The translations under genes and the position numbers were made by a program. A stretch of DNA of 61,155 nucleotides from Saccharopolyspora shandongensis (GTDB taxonomy: Bacteria > Actinomycetota > Actinomycetes > Mycobacteriales > Pseudonocardiaceae), in the NCBI RefSeq assembly GCF_900106995.1, contig NZ_FNOK01000059.1, positions 1 through 61,155 of the forward strand, read 5' to 3'. The notes beneath the pieces were generated by a model. The model was given only the letters and a program-made list of their open reading frames with translations. It was not told the origin of the DNA and did not search any database. Below, piece after piece: positions 17,286 through 25,775 of this stretch (position 1 is its first letter; each line of letters opens with the position of its first letter).

Positions 17286-18488
17286 GTGGATGGGCACGAG
17301 GCGGGAGCAGTGGTGGGACCGGAAGCGCCGTTGATCACGATCGGAGTGCCGGGTTCGTTCGCCTGGAAGGTGTTCCACGAACGCCACCCGGCGATGATCG
17401 AGCAGCTGTGCGCCGCGTTCCCCTACGGGGCAGACGTGCGCGGTAGGCTGGCGGATCTGCTGCGCGAGACGACCGGGGGAGTGGTCGAGCCGCTCGGCGA
17501 TGACGCGCCCGACCACGGCGTTTGGGCGGCCTGGGCGGCGGACCGGCTGGGTGGGCCGTGGTCGGACTGCTCGTTCCTGTGGGCGGAGAGCTACTTCTTC
17601 CGCAGGCTGCTCGCGGCCGTCGGCTACTTCGAGCCCGGACCGTGGCGCGGGATCGATCCGTTCGCTCCGATGAAGGAGGCGGAGCTGCGCAGCACCGGCA
17701 CCGCCGAGGTGCTGGCGGCGCTGGACGCGTTGCCACGGCTGAGCGAGGCGGATCGCGACGACACCGTGGTGCGGGCAGCGGTGTGGGGAAACCAGGCCGA
17801 CCTCGCGTTCCGGATGTCGGCGGGCGCCGAGGGCGCTGCGGCCGGGTTGGTGACCGGCGACAGCCAGGTGTTCTGGTCGCTGTTCGGCGAGCCCGGCCCG
17901 GTCCACCTCGTCGCCGACAACTCCGCCGGCGAGCTGGCCGCCGACCTGGTGCTGATCGATCACCTGCTGGCGACCGGTCGCGCGGACCGCGTCGTCCTGC
18001 ACGTCAAGCCGACGCCGTACTACGTCTCCGACGCCACGCTCGCCGACGTCGTCGGCGTCCTGCGCCACCTGGTGGGCCTCGGCGGGGAGGCGGGCGCGGT
18101 CGGGCAGCGGACCTGGGACGGCCTGCGGGACGGGCGGATCGAGGTGCGCGCCCATCCGTTCTTCTGCGCGCCGCTGGAATACCGCGCCATGCCCACCGAT
18201 CTGCGCGCCGAGCTCGCGTCCGCGTCGGTCACCATCATGAAGGGCGACCTGAACTACCGGCGCCTCGTCGGCGACCGGTACTGGCCCGCCACCACGCCGT
18301 TCGCCGACGTCGTCGACCACTTCCCATCCCCGGTGGTCGCGTTGCGGGTCCTCAAGTCGGAGGTCGTGGTGGGCCTCGACGAGGCGACCGCCGCCGCCCT
18401 GGACGCCACCGGCGATTCCTGGCGGACCAGCGGCTCGCACGCGCTCGTCCAGGCGGCGGTGCCCGGCGGTGCAGCGGTCACACGTTGA
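17286..18488 (+). CDS. ARMT1-like (DUF89) damage-control phosphatase family protein
   Basis: A 400-residue protein of the DUF89/ARMT1-like family, metal-dependent phosphatases that clear damaged or surplus phospho-metabolites; the eukaryotic ARMT1 branch has also been described as a methyltransferase. Conserved blocks are present: WAESYFFRRLL, AVWGNQADLAF, HLVADNSAGELAADL with the metal-binding Asp/Asn pair, HVKPTPYYVSD and MKGDLNYRRLVGD. The GTG start at 17286 lies 7 nt after TAGGCT (17273-17278), suggesting a leaderless transcript; longer starts have no support. It stands alone, followed by a strong terminator. Confidence 0.85.
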   Translation: MDGHEAGAVVGPEAPLITIGVPGSFAWKVFHERHPAMIEQLCAAFPYGADVRGRLADLLRETTGGVVEPLGDDAPDHGVWAAWAADRLGGPWSDCSFLWAESYFFRRLLAAVGYFEPGPWRGIDPFAPMKEAELRSTGTAEVLAALDALPRLSEADRDDTVVRAAVWGNQADLAFRMSAGAEGAAAGLVTGDSQVFWSLFGEPGPVHLVADNSAGELAADLVLIDHLLATGRADRVVLHVKPTPYYVSDATLADVVGVLRHLVGLGGEAGAVGQRTWDGLRDGRIEVRAHPFFCAPLEYRAMPTDLRAELASASVTIMKGDLNYRRLVGDRYWPATTPFADVVDHFPSPVVALRVLKSEVVVGLDEATAAALDATGDSWRTSGSHALVQAAVPGGAAVTR

Positions 18489-18572
18489 CCCGGAAAAGCG
18501 GCGACGATGGAGTCCGCCGGGCTCTGAAGAGACGATCTGGCGACCGAATTCGCCGTCGTGGGCCCGAGAAAG

Positions 18573-18605
18573 ACAACGCCCTCGGCGCGATACCGAGGGC
18601 GTTGT
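18573..18605. terminator. Bidirectional terminator between ARMT1-like gene and MFS transporter
   Basis: A perfect 13-bp stem (18573-18585 with 18593-18605) with a 7-nt loop, lying between two convergent genes. U-tracts are short. Confidence 0.75.
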
Positions 18606-18630
18606 TCCGACGTCGACAGGAGAACGCGGA

Positions 18631-19947
18631 TCAGCGTTCGGCGTGCCGTTTCGTCCGGTCCAGGAGGGCCGCCAGGACGACCAGGGCGGCGCTGGCGATC
18701 AGGATCAACGACACGCCCCAGGTGGCGTGGCTTTCGCTGGCGCCGACGATCGCCAACGCCAGCATCGGTGCCAGCCCTCCGGAGATGGCTCCGCCGAACT
18801 CCCGCCCGACGCCAACCCCGCTGACGCGCACGGAAGCCGGGAACTGCTTGGACAGGAACGCTCCCTGCGGCGCGAACATGGCCGGTGCCAGCACGCCGGT
18901 GGCGATCACCAGGCACAACCAGATCGCGGTGGTGTCCCGGGTGTCGAGCAGCACGAAGAACGGGAAGGCGAACAGGGCCGACGCGACGCCGCCGGTCAGG
19001 ACTACGCGGCGGCTGCCGAAGCGGTCGCTCGCCCAGCCGAACACCGGCGCCATGACGATCGCGGCAGCGCTGGCCAGCGCGATGCCGAATGCGCCCACAT
19101 TCGCCGCGACGCCTTGGAATTCCGACAGGTAGGCGAGGGAGAAGGTCTTGAAGATGTAGCTGAGGGCGTTGTACCCGAGCGCAAGCCCGATCACGACGAG
19201 CAGGCCGCGCCAATCCCGCTTCAGCAGCGTGACGAGCGGGATCTGCGCCTTCGCCGGCTTTTCGGCGCCCTGCTCGAATGCAGGGGACTCCGGAATCCGG
19301 CGTCGTACCCAGATTCCCACGCCCACCAACGCGAAGCTCGCGATGAACGGGATGCGCCAGCCGCCGGACCGCACGAACTCCTCGCTGACGCTGGTCAGCG
19401 CTCCGACCGTCAGCGACGACAGGAGCAGACCGACGTTGAGTCCGAGCGCGGGCCAAGCTCCCTGCCTGCCGCGCCGGTCCGAGCTGGCGTGTTCGTAGGC
19501 GACCACCGCCGCGCTGCTGTACTCGGCGCCGGAACCCAGGCCCTGGAGGACTCGCAGGACGACGAGGGCGATCGGCGCGAGCACGCCGATGGTCTCGTAG
19601 GTGGGGAGCAGGCCGATCAGCCCAGTCGCGGCCCCCATCAGCACGAACGTCATCATCAGGACGTTCCGGCGGCCGATGCGGTCGCCGAGGTGGCCGAACA
19701 GCAGCCCGCCGATCGGCCTGGCCAGGAAGCCCACCGCGAACGTGGCGAAGGCGGCCAGCGTGCCGGCCGAGCCGTCGGTCTTCGGGAAGAAGAGGCCGCC
19801 GAAGACCAGCGCCGCCATCGAGGCGTAGAGGTAGAAGTCGTACCACTCCAAGGCGGAACCCACGATCGTCGCGGTCGCCACCCGTCGGCGGGTCGAGCTT
19901 TCGTGCAAGCCAGAACCGGGCTCGGGCTTGGAGAGCAGGTCGGTCAT
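18631..19947 (-). CDS. MFS transporter of the metabolite:H+ symporter type
   Basis: A 438-residue major facilitator with 12 predicted helices. Family signatures of the metabolite:proton symporters (KgtP/ProP/ShiA-like) are clear: SALEWYDFYLYASMAAL at the first helix, FLARPIGGLLFGHLGDRIGR between helices 2 and 3, and RVLQGLGSGAEYSSA in helix 4. This family imports dicarboxylates, compatible osmolytes and aromatic acids. It follows the lhgO gene by 80 bp on the same strand, so L-2-hydroxyglutarate or 2-oxoglutarate is a reasonable substrate guess (inference from context). Confidence 0.85.
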   Translation of the reverse strand: MTDLLSKPEPGSGLHESSTRRRVATATIVGSALEWYDFYLYASMAALVFGGLFFPKTDGSAGTLAAFATFAVGFLARPIGGLLFGHLGDRIGRRNVLMMTFVLMGAATGLIGLLPTYETIGVLAPIALVVLRVLQGLGSGAEYSSAAVVAYEHASSDRRGRQGAWPALGLNVGLLLSSLTVGALTSVSEEFVRSGGWRIPFIASFALVGVGIWVRRRIPESPAFEQGAEKPAKAQIPLVTLLKRDWRGLLVVIGLALGYNALSYIFKTFSLAYLSEFQGVAANVGAFGIALASAAAIVMAPVFGWASDRFGSRRVVLTGGVASALFAFPFFVLLDTRDTTAIWLCLVIATGVLAPAMFAPQGAFLSKQFPASVRVSGVGVGREFGGAISGGLAPMLALAIVGASESHATWGVSLILIASAALVVLAALLDRTKRHAER

Positions 19948-20027
19948 GAAGCGATCCTCGATCGTCGTTGAAGGAGAGAACTGGCGGCCGGGCGCAGCAC
20001 GGGGCTGCGCAGCAAGGGGCGCGCGGG

Positions 20028-21275
20028 TCAGATGCCGGTCGGGGATTCGCGCACGGTCCGGGCGATGTCCGTCATTCCGAGCCGGTCGAAAGCCTCGGCG
20101 GCGATGTGGCTGCCGATGAGCAGGCTCGACGTCGCCGCCGGGGACGGGGCGTTGAGCACGTGGATCGCGTGCGGGGTGTGGCTGATGACGAAGTCGTCGA
20201 CCAGCTCGCCGGTGGGCTTGACGGCCTGCGCCCGCACGCCGCTGCCGTGCCTGCGCAGGTCCTCGCCGTTGATCTCCGGGATCATCCGGCGGACTTCGCG
20301 GACGAACAGCGGCCAGATCAGCGACCGGCTGATCTCGGCGAGGCCGTAACGCCAATAGCGCCGCGCGAGTCCGCGCAGGGCGGGATCGCGCAACAGCTCG
20401 CCGAGCATGCGCGGGTCGACGTCGCGCCACCGGTAGCCCTGGCGCGCCAGGGCGGGCACGGCGTTGGGGCCCACGTGCACGGTGCCGTCGAGCATCGGCG
20501 TCACGTGCACGCCGAGGAATGGGAGATCCGGGTCGGGAACCGGGTAGACCGGATTGTTGATCAAACCTCGGCGAGCCGGGCGGATCTCGGCGTACTCGCC
20601 GCGGAAGGGCATGATTCGCACCGGCGGCCGGTGCCCGGTGGCCTCGGCGATCTTGTCGCTGTGCAGGCCGGCGCAGTTGACGATGATCCGCGCCCAGACT
20701 TCGCCGGTGGGGGTGTGGATGACGGTCCGGTCGCCGGCGGCGGCGAACGAAAGCGCCGGCGAGTTCGTGCGCAGGTCGGCGCCGAGCCCGGTGAGCTCGG
20801 CCGCGAAGGCGCGGCACACCTGACCGAAGTCGGTCATCGCGGTGTCGGCGACTGCCAGCGCGCCGACGCCGGCGACGTGGGGTTCCCGCTCGGCGATCTC
20901 GCCGCGGCTCAGCCGCTGCACCGTGACGCCGTTCTCCCGGCCCCGGGCTTCGAGCGCGTCCATCCGCGGCAGCTGTTCGTCGGCCGTGGCGACCACGATC
21001 TTGCCAGTGCGCTTGACCGGTACCCCGTGCTCGTCGCAGTAGCGGATCATCGCTTCTCCGCCGGCGCGGGCCAACCGCGCTTTGAGGCTGCCCGGCGCGT
21101 AGTACAGGCCGCTGTGGATCACGTTGCTGTTGTGCCCGGACTGGTGCGCGCCCCACCGAGATTCCTTCTCCAGGACGGTCACGGAGGCATCCGGATGCGC
21201 GCGCAACACCGCCCTCGCCGTGGCCAGCCCGAGCAATCCACCGCCGATGATTGCGACGTCGACGTCACCGGACAT
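20028..21275 (-). CDS. lhgO: L-2-hydroxyglutarate oxidase
   Basis: A 415-residue FAD-dependent oxidoreductase of the DAO family. It has the dinucleotide fold VAIIGGGLLGLATAR at 7-21, the family signature SGHNSNVIHSGLYYAPGS near 47-64, and the FAD-binding C-terminus RAQAVKPTGELVDDFV and NAPSPAATSSLLIG. All match LhgO, which oxidises L-2-hydroxyglutarate to 2-oxoglutarate and passes electrons to the membrane quinone pool. ATG 21275 has GAAGGGAAGG upstream. It is the first gene of an operon with the symporter and is divergent from a GntR regulator. No csiD glutarate hydroxylase gene is nearby, so glutarate degradation is not supported here. Confidence 0.92.
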   Translation of the reverse strand: MSGDVDVAIIGGGLLGLATARAVLRAHPDASVTVLEKESRWGAHQSGHNSNVIHSGLYYAPGSLKARLARAGGEAMIRYCDEHGVPVKRTGKIVVATADEQLPRMDALEARGRENGVTVQRLSRGEIAEREPHVAGVGALAVADTAMTDFGQVCRAFAAELTGLGADLRTNSPALSFAAAGDRTVIHTPTGEVWARIIVNCAGLHSDKIAEATGHRPPVRIMPFRGEYAEIRPARRGLINNPVYPVPDPDLPFLGVHVTPMLDGTVHVGPNAVPALARQGYRWRDVDPRMLGELLRDPALRGLARRYWRYGLAEISRSLIWPLFVREVRRMIPEINGEDLRRHGSGVRAQAVKPTGELVDDFVISHTPHAIHVLNAPSPAATSSLLIGSHIAAEAFDRLGMTDIARTVRESPTGI

Positions 21276-21308
21276 CCGGAAACCTTCCCTTCGAGTTGAT
21301 TCGCTGCG

Positions 21309-21337
21309 AATGTATACAGTCGCTGCGGATTGGACAA
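21309..21337 (-). promoter_or_regulatory. lhgO promoter overlapped by a GntR-type palindromic operator
   Basis: On the minus strand TTGTCC (21337-21332) and TACATT (21314-21309) are separated by exactly 17 bp. A perfect palindrome TGTATACA at 21311-21318 overlaps the -10. This matches the core of VanR/FadR-type GntR operators and is placed for repression of lhgO. The divergent gntR -10 (TATCCT, 21342-21347) lies only 24 bp away, so the same protein could autoregulate. Confidence 0.7.
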
Positions 21338-21353
21338 GGGGTATCCTGGCGCA

Positions 21354-22004
21354 GTGACTCGTGCAGCCCGGACCAGCAACAGTGCCGAGGTGATCGCCGC
21401 GCGGCTGCGGAAATCCATCCGGGGTGGCGAGCTCCTCCCCGGCACCCGCCTCGTCCAGGAGCAGCTGGCCGGAGAGCTGGAGGTCAGCCGCATCCCGCTG
21501 CGCGAGGCGCTGCACGCTCTTGCCGCCGAAGGCCTCATCGAGGTGCAACCGCAGCGCGGCATGATCGTCGCCGAGCTCAGCCACGGCGACATCGCCGAGC
21601 TCTTCGAGCTGCGCCTCCAGCTCGAACCGCACCTCGCCGACGAGATCGTGCGCGGCTGCCGCGAACGCGACATCGACGAACTGCAGGCCATGGCCGATCA
21701 GATGCGCGAGAAGGGTGCGGACGCGGCGGGCCGCGCGTCCCTCAACTACCAGTTCCACCGCAGGATCTACGAGATGTCCGAGCGACGGCTGGCGCTGCGC
21801 TTCATCGACCAGCTGCTGCACCTCGTCGAACCCTACAGCCGCCGCTGGGTCCGCTCCGGGCGCGACCTGAAACGCATCGACGACGAACATCAGGCGATGG
21901 TCGACGCGCTCAGGGCCCGCGACGCAGGAGCGCTGCGGCGCACGATCACGACCCACGTAGAGGGAGGCCGGGACCACGTTCTCGCCGTCCACGACGAGCC
22001 CTGA
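21354..22004 (+). CDS. GntR-family (FadR/VanR subfamily) regulator of the lhgO operon
   Basis: A 216-residue regulator. The winged helix reads LRKSIRGGELLPGTRLVQE and ELEVSRIPLREALHALAAEG. The FCD ligand-binding domain has the usual conserved residues (ELFELRLQLEPHLAD, NYQFHRRIYEMSE, DDEHQAMVDALRARD). The GTG at 21354 is 6 nt after TATCCT, so the mRNA is probably leaderless. It is divergent from lhgO with only 78 bp between the start codons, and the palindrome in that space is its likely target. The effector is probably L-2-hydroxyglutarate or a related dicarboxylate (inference). Confidence 0.88.
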   Translation: MTRAARTSNSAEVIAARLRKSIRGGELLPGTRLVQEQLAGELEVSRIPLREALHALAAEGLIEVQPQRGMIVAELSHGDIAELFELRLQLEPHLADEIVRGCRERDIDELQAMADQMREKGADAAGRASLNYQFHRRIYEMSERRLALRFIDQLLHLVEPYSRRWVRSGRDLKRIDDEHQAMVDALRARDAGALRRTITTHVEGGRDHVLAVHDEP

Positions 22005-22165
22005 GCAGCACCCGGCATCGCGCGGCGTACCCGGCCCGTCACCGGCTGTTCATCACCGTCCACAACGGACACTCGGCGGCCCGCCGGAGCCGACCCGGCC
22101 TTGGCGCGGACCACGGTCTCCATGATGTGCTACCTCGGCGACCCGACCGGAGTTGAGGAGAGACG

Positions 22166-23320
22166 ATGAGGCTGCGCGAGCTGGTGCACGAGTTCGACCT
22201 CGGGTTGTCCGTCGTGGAAGCGGGCGCGTCCGGGCTCACCGGCGAGGTGCGCCGCGCCTACGTGACGGACCTGCCGGATCCGAGCCGGTTCCTGGTTCCC
22301 GGTGACCTCGTGCTCACCAGCTGCCTCTGGTACCACGAGCCCGCCGACAGCCGGCCGTTCGCCGCCGCGCTGGCGCGCAGCCGCGCGGCCGGGCTGGTCG
22401 TCGGGCTGCTCGTCACCAGGGCGATGCCCGCGGGCCTGGTGGCCGCGTGCGCCGAGCTCGGCCTGCCGCTGCTGGTGATCGCCGAAGACCGGTCGTTCAC
22501 CCCGGTCTGCGAGATCGTGCTGGCGGAGAAGCAGCGGCTTTCCCTGCAGCAGCGGCAGATCGCCGACCTCGTCGGCGTGCTCGGCTCGGACACCGCGGCA
22601 CCCGGCGAGGTGTCGGCGCACCTGCGGATGCTCGGCGCCGACCCGCACCTCCCGACGGTCGTGGTCGCGGCCTCGGCCGGGCCCGGCGACGGGCTGGCGG
22701 AGACCCTCGCCGACCTGCTGGCGGCCCCCGGTCGCCGCCTCCTCGTGCACGCCGACGACGACAAGGCGGTGCTGCTGGTCAACGGCGCGGCCGAGCACCT
22801 CGACGGCGTGGCGGCGGAGCTGTCGACGGCCGAACTGCCCGGCCGAGGCCGGCTGATGGCGGGCGTGAGCGAGCCGACCGCCAGCGTGAGCGACCTGGGT
22901 TCGGCGCTGGAGATCGCCCGCCGGCGGCTGCGTTCCGCGCGGGGCCACGGGCCCGGCAGGGCGCCGGTGGTGGTGTCCGGGTCGAAGGTCGATTCGCACG
23001 CCGTCCTGCTGTCGGCGCTGCCGACGCGGCTGCGCCGCTCGTTCCGGCACCACATGCTCACGCCGCTGGCCGACTACGACGCCGTGCACGGCTCGGACCT
23101 GATCGGCACCCTCACGTCGTTCCTCGAATCCTGCGGTTCGTGGCAGCGCTCCGCAGAGGAGCTCCACGTGCACGTCAACACGCTCCGGTACCGGGTCCAG
23201 CGCATCGAGCAGCTGACGGGCCGAAGCCTGTCGTCGATGCGCGACCGCGTCGACCTCTACCTCGCGCTCACCTGCCTGGACGTCGCCGAGAACAACCAGC
23301 CCGCAACGGGCACGGCCTAG
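22166..23320 (+). CDS. PucR-family transcriptional regulator
   Basis: A 384-residue PucR-type regulator. The N-terminal PucR domain covers MRLRELVHEFDLGLSVVEAG, then VPGDLVLTSCLWY and the alpha/beta part through VIAEDRSFTPVCE. A GGDEF-like middle part follows. The C-terminal helix-turn-helix (HTH_30) reads TLTSFLESCGSWQRSAEELH, then VHVNTLRYRVQRIEQLTGRS. PucR proteins commonly control purine, allantoin or other nitrogen-compound catabolism. The convergent genes downstream encode an amidohydrolase and an adenine-deaminase-like enzyme, and an ABC importer lies beyond, so this is the probable regulator of that cluster. ATG 22166 has GAGGAGAG upstream. Confidence 0.88.
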   Translation: MRLRELVHEFDLGLSVVEAGASGLTGEVRRAYVTDLPDPSRFLVPGDLVLTSCLWYHEPADSRPFAAALARSRAAGLVVGLLVTRAMPAGLVAACAELGLPLLVIAEDRSFTPVCEIVLAEKQRLSLQQRQIADLVGVLGSDTAAPGEVSAHLRMLGADPHLPTVVVAASAGPGDGLAETLADLLAAPGRRLLVHADDDKAVLLVNGAAEHLDGVAAELSTAELPGRGRLMAGVSEPTASVSDLGSALEIARRRLRSARGHGPGRAPVVVSGSKVDSHAVLLSALPTRLRRSFRHHMLTPLADYDAVHGSDLIGTLTSFLESCGSWQRSAEELHVHVNTLRYRVQRIEQLTGRSLSSMRDRVDLYLALTCLDVAENNQPATGTA

Positions 23321-23332
23321 TAGCACGAGGTT

Positions 23333-23374
23333 CGTGAGTGCTCGTTCCGGTAAGAACCGGCTTCAGCACTCACG
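23333..23374. terminator. Bidirectional terminator after PucR gene
   Basis: A 10-bp outer stem (23333-23342 with 23365-23374) encloses a second 5-bp stem (23347-23351 with 23356-23360). It lies between the convergent ends of the PucR gene (23320) and the amidohydrolase gene (23386). No strong U-tract. Confidence 0.6.
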
Positions 23375-23385
23375 AGCCCTTGCGG

Positions 23386-24588
23386 TCAGGACGGGAGTTC
23401 GCCGGCGACGAGGACGCCGCGGCAGACGACCGCGACGATGTTCTCCGGCGTCAGGTCGGCCGCCCGCTCCCAGGGCCTGCCGCGCAGGACGATGAAGTCC
23501 GCGCCCAAGCCCGGCGCGATCCGGCCGGTGACGTTCCCGAGACCCATCGAGGCGGCGGCGTCGGACGTGGCCGCGCGCAGCGCGGTCTCCGCGTCGAAGC
23601 CGAGGACCTCGGTCATCCGGACCACCTCGGCCAGCTGGTCGCCGAACTCCACGAAGTAGCCGCTGGCGTCGGTGCCGAGCACGAACCGCACCCCGGCTCG
23701 CGCCGCGGCCCGGAACAGCTCGTCGCGGCGGGCGACCAGCTCGGCGGCCTTGTCCCGGGCCTCCGCGCTCGCGGCGGCCTTGCCCTGCGCGATGATCTCG
23801 TTGATCAGCAGCGTCGGCCCGACCGGCGTCCCGCGCGCGGCCAGCACCTCCGCCTGCGCCGCGGTGAGCTCGGTGCCGTGCTCGATGGAGTCCGCGCCTT
23901 CCTCCAGCGCGATCTGGATGCCGACCTCCGAGTGCGCGTGCGCCGACACGAGCATGCCCAGCGCGTGCGCCTCGTCGATGGTCGCCCGGAGCTCCTCGCG
24001 GGTGTGGTTGCGCCAGCCGACCTTGTCGCCGATCGACAGCACCCCGCCGCTGGTGAAGATCTTGATCCCGGTGAGCCCGGCCCGCGCCCAGGTGCGCACC
24101 AGCTTGCGGCACTCGTCGGGGCTGTCGGCCAGCGGCGCCCGCTCCTTCACCGCGGGCGGGACGAACAGGTCGCCGTGGCCCGCCGTCATCCCGACCGGGC
24201 CGCTGACCAGCAACCGCGGCCCCGGCATGATGCCGAGGTCGAACGCCCGCCGCGCCGCGGCCTGCGCCTGGTCGCCCGCGAGGTCCCGCAGCGTCGTGAC
24301 GCCCCGGCGCATCGCCTTCTGCGCGTTCGCGGCCGCGTGCAGCGTCTGCTCCTCGCGCGTGGTGACCAGCGGGAAGGTGAACGTGTCGGTGCCGCCGTCG
24401 CCCTCGCCGGCGAAGCCCAGCAGGTGGACGTGCGTGTCCACCAGGCCCGGCAGCACGCACAACTCCGGCCAGCGCTCCTCGGCGGCGGGGGTGACCTCCT
24501 CGATGCGGTCCGGCGCCCACGCCAGGGCGCTCACCCCGACGTCCCGGGTGCCGTCCCAGACCCTGATGCCGTCCAGCCGATGCGTCAT
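23386..24588 (-). CDS. Amidohydrolase family protein (imidazolonepropionase/prolidase-like)
   Basis: A 400-residue metal-dependent amidohydrolase. Metal ligands are visible in order: VDTHVHLLG (HxH), TGIKIFTSGG (bridging Lys region), VSAHAHSEVGIQIA, the DSIEHGTEL histidine and the catalytic Asp in LGTDASGYF. The C-terminal GLGADFIVLRGRPWE is the usual composite beta-sandwich end. Substrate is unknown; relatives hydrolyse cyclic amides, imidazolones or X-Pro dipeptides. The ATG overlaps the stop of the adenine-deaminase-like gene (ATGA), so the two are translationally coupled and likely act on the same compound series. Confidence 0.85.
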   Translation of the reverse strand: MTHRLDGIRVWDGTRDVGVSALAWAPDRIEEVTPAAEERWPELCVLPGLVDTHVHLLGFAGEGDGGTDTFTFPLVTTREEQTLHAAANAQKAMRRGVTTLRDLAGDQAQAAARRAFDLGIMPGPRLLVSGPVGMTAGHGDLFVPPAVKERAPLADSPDECRKLVRTWARAGLTGIKIFTSGGVLSIGDKVGWRNHTREELRATIDEAHALGMLVSAHAHSEVGIQIALEEGADSIEHGTELTAAQAEVLAARGTPVGPTLLINEIIAQGKAAASAEARDKAAELVARRDELFRAAARAGVRFVLGTDASGYFVEFGDQLAEVVRMTEVLGFDAETALRAATSDAAASMGLGNVTGRIAPGLGADFIVLRGRPWERAADLTPENIVAVVCRGVLVAGELPS

Positions 24589-25547
24589 GCGGTCACCTCC
24601 GCCTTCCAGCGGGCCTTCTGCTCCGCCGGGGCGAAGCAGGCGTCGAACGAGTTGCGGGCCAGCGTCGCGAGCTGCTGGTCGTCCAGGCCGAGTTCGCTGC
24701 GCAGCGCCGCGAAGTTGTCGTCGACGTACCCGCCGAAGTAGGCGGGGTCGTCGCTGTTGACGCAGACGAGCAGGCCCTCGTCGAGCATCGCGGGCAGGAC
24801 GTGATCGGCCAGCTCGCCCACCACCCGAAGGGCCACGTTGGACAGCGGGCAGACGGTGAGCGGCACCTGCTCCTCGCGCAGCCGCCGCACCAGCTTCGCG
24901 TCCTCCATCGCGCGGATGCCGTGGTCGATCCGCTCGACGCCGAGCACGTCGAGCGCCTCCCACACGTAGTCGGGCCCGCCCTCCTCGCCGGCGTGCGCGA
25001 CCCGGTGCAGCCCCTCGGCCGCCGCCATCCGGTACACCTCGCGGAACAGCGACGGCGGGTGGCCGACCTCGGCGGAGTCCAGGCCCACGCCGATGAACCG
25101 GTCGCGGAACGGCAACGCGGCCCGGAACGTCTCCTCCGCGGCGTCCGCGCCGAGGTCCCGCAGGAAGCACAGGATCAGGTCGGTCGAGATGTCGCGGGCG
25201 TCGTCCAGCGCGCCGGAGAGACCCGCGAACACCGCCTCCAGCGGCACGCCGTTGCGCAGGTGGGTCTGCGGGTCGAAGAAGATCTCGGCGCGGCGCACGC
25301 CGGCCTGCGCCGCGCGCGCCAGGTATGCGCTGGTGAGGTCGTAGAAGTCCTGTTCGGTCCGCAACACCGGCAGGTTCGCGTAGTACAGGTCGAGGAACGA
25401 CTGCAGGTCGGTGAACCGGTACCGGGCGCGCAGCTCGTCGATGTCCGTGGTCGGCAGCTTGACCCCGTTGCGCGCCGCCAGGCGGACCAGCATCTCGGGC
25501 TCCAAGGTGCCCTCGATGTGAATGTGCAACTCCGCCGTCGGCAGCAT
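24585..25547 (-). CDS. Adenosine/adenine deaminase family protein
   Basis: A 320-residue zinc hydrolase. Residues AELHIHIEGTLEPEM near the N-terminus are the HxH metal motif with the short spacing and LEPE tail typical of the adenine-deaminase branch (ADE/Aah1-like), not classical adenosine deaminase. Other blocks are RVAHAGEEGGPDYV (catalytic His/Glu), RIDHGIRAMED and LLVCVNSDDPAYFGG (catalytic Asp pair). ATG 25547 has an excellent GGAGGAGAGG upstream; the upstream in-frame ATG lacks that. It is the first gene of a two-gene operon and divergent from the ABC importer. It probably converts adenine to hypoxanthine or deaminates a related ring (inference). Confidence 0.85.
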   Translation of the reverse strand: MLPTAELHIHIEGTLEPEMLVRLAARNGVKLPTTDIDELRARYRFTDLQSFLDLYYANLPVLRTEQDFYDLTSAYLARAAQAGVRRAEIFFDPQTHLRNGVPLEAVFAGLSGALDDARDISTDLILCFLRDLGADAAEETFRAALPFRDRFIGVGLDSAEVGHPPSLFREVYRMAAAEGLHRVAHAGEEGGPDYVWEALDVLGVERIDHGIRAMEDAKLVRRLREEQVPLTVCPLSNVALRVVGELADHVLPAMLDEGLLVCVNSDDPAYFGGYVDDNFAALRSELGLDDQQLATLARNSFDACFAPAEQKARWKAEVTA

Positions 25548-25775
25548 GATCGCCTCTCCTCCCACCGTCATCGCCCCTCAGCCAACCGGAACCGTCCGCG
25601 CGTCGCTTCGGCGGATCGCCCAAGGTTTTCCCCGCGCGCCCCGGCCGGTCCGGCAACTTCGACACAGCACCGTAACGTCCTTGTAGGACTCTCCAACGAT
25701 CGCGTCCGGACCGGGCCGGATCTTTCGTCTGCGCGCACATGGATCGCGCCTGCGCCGTTTGTTTGACTGCCACGC
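25548..25775. promoter_or_regulatory. Divergent regulatory region of the deaminase and ABC importer operons
   Basis: 228 bp with no gene. It must hold two divergent promoters. A short inverted repeat GTCC-TTGTA-GGAC lies at 25677-25689 near the centre and is followed by CTCTCCAAC. It is a candidate binding site for the PucR regulator, but the match is too short to be certain. No clear -35/-10 pairs were seen. Confidence 0.35.
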
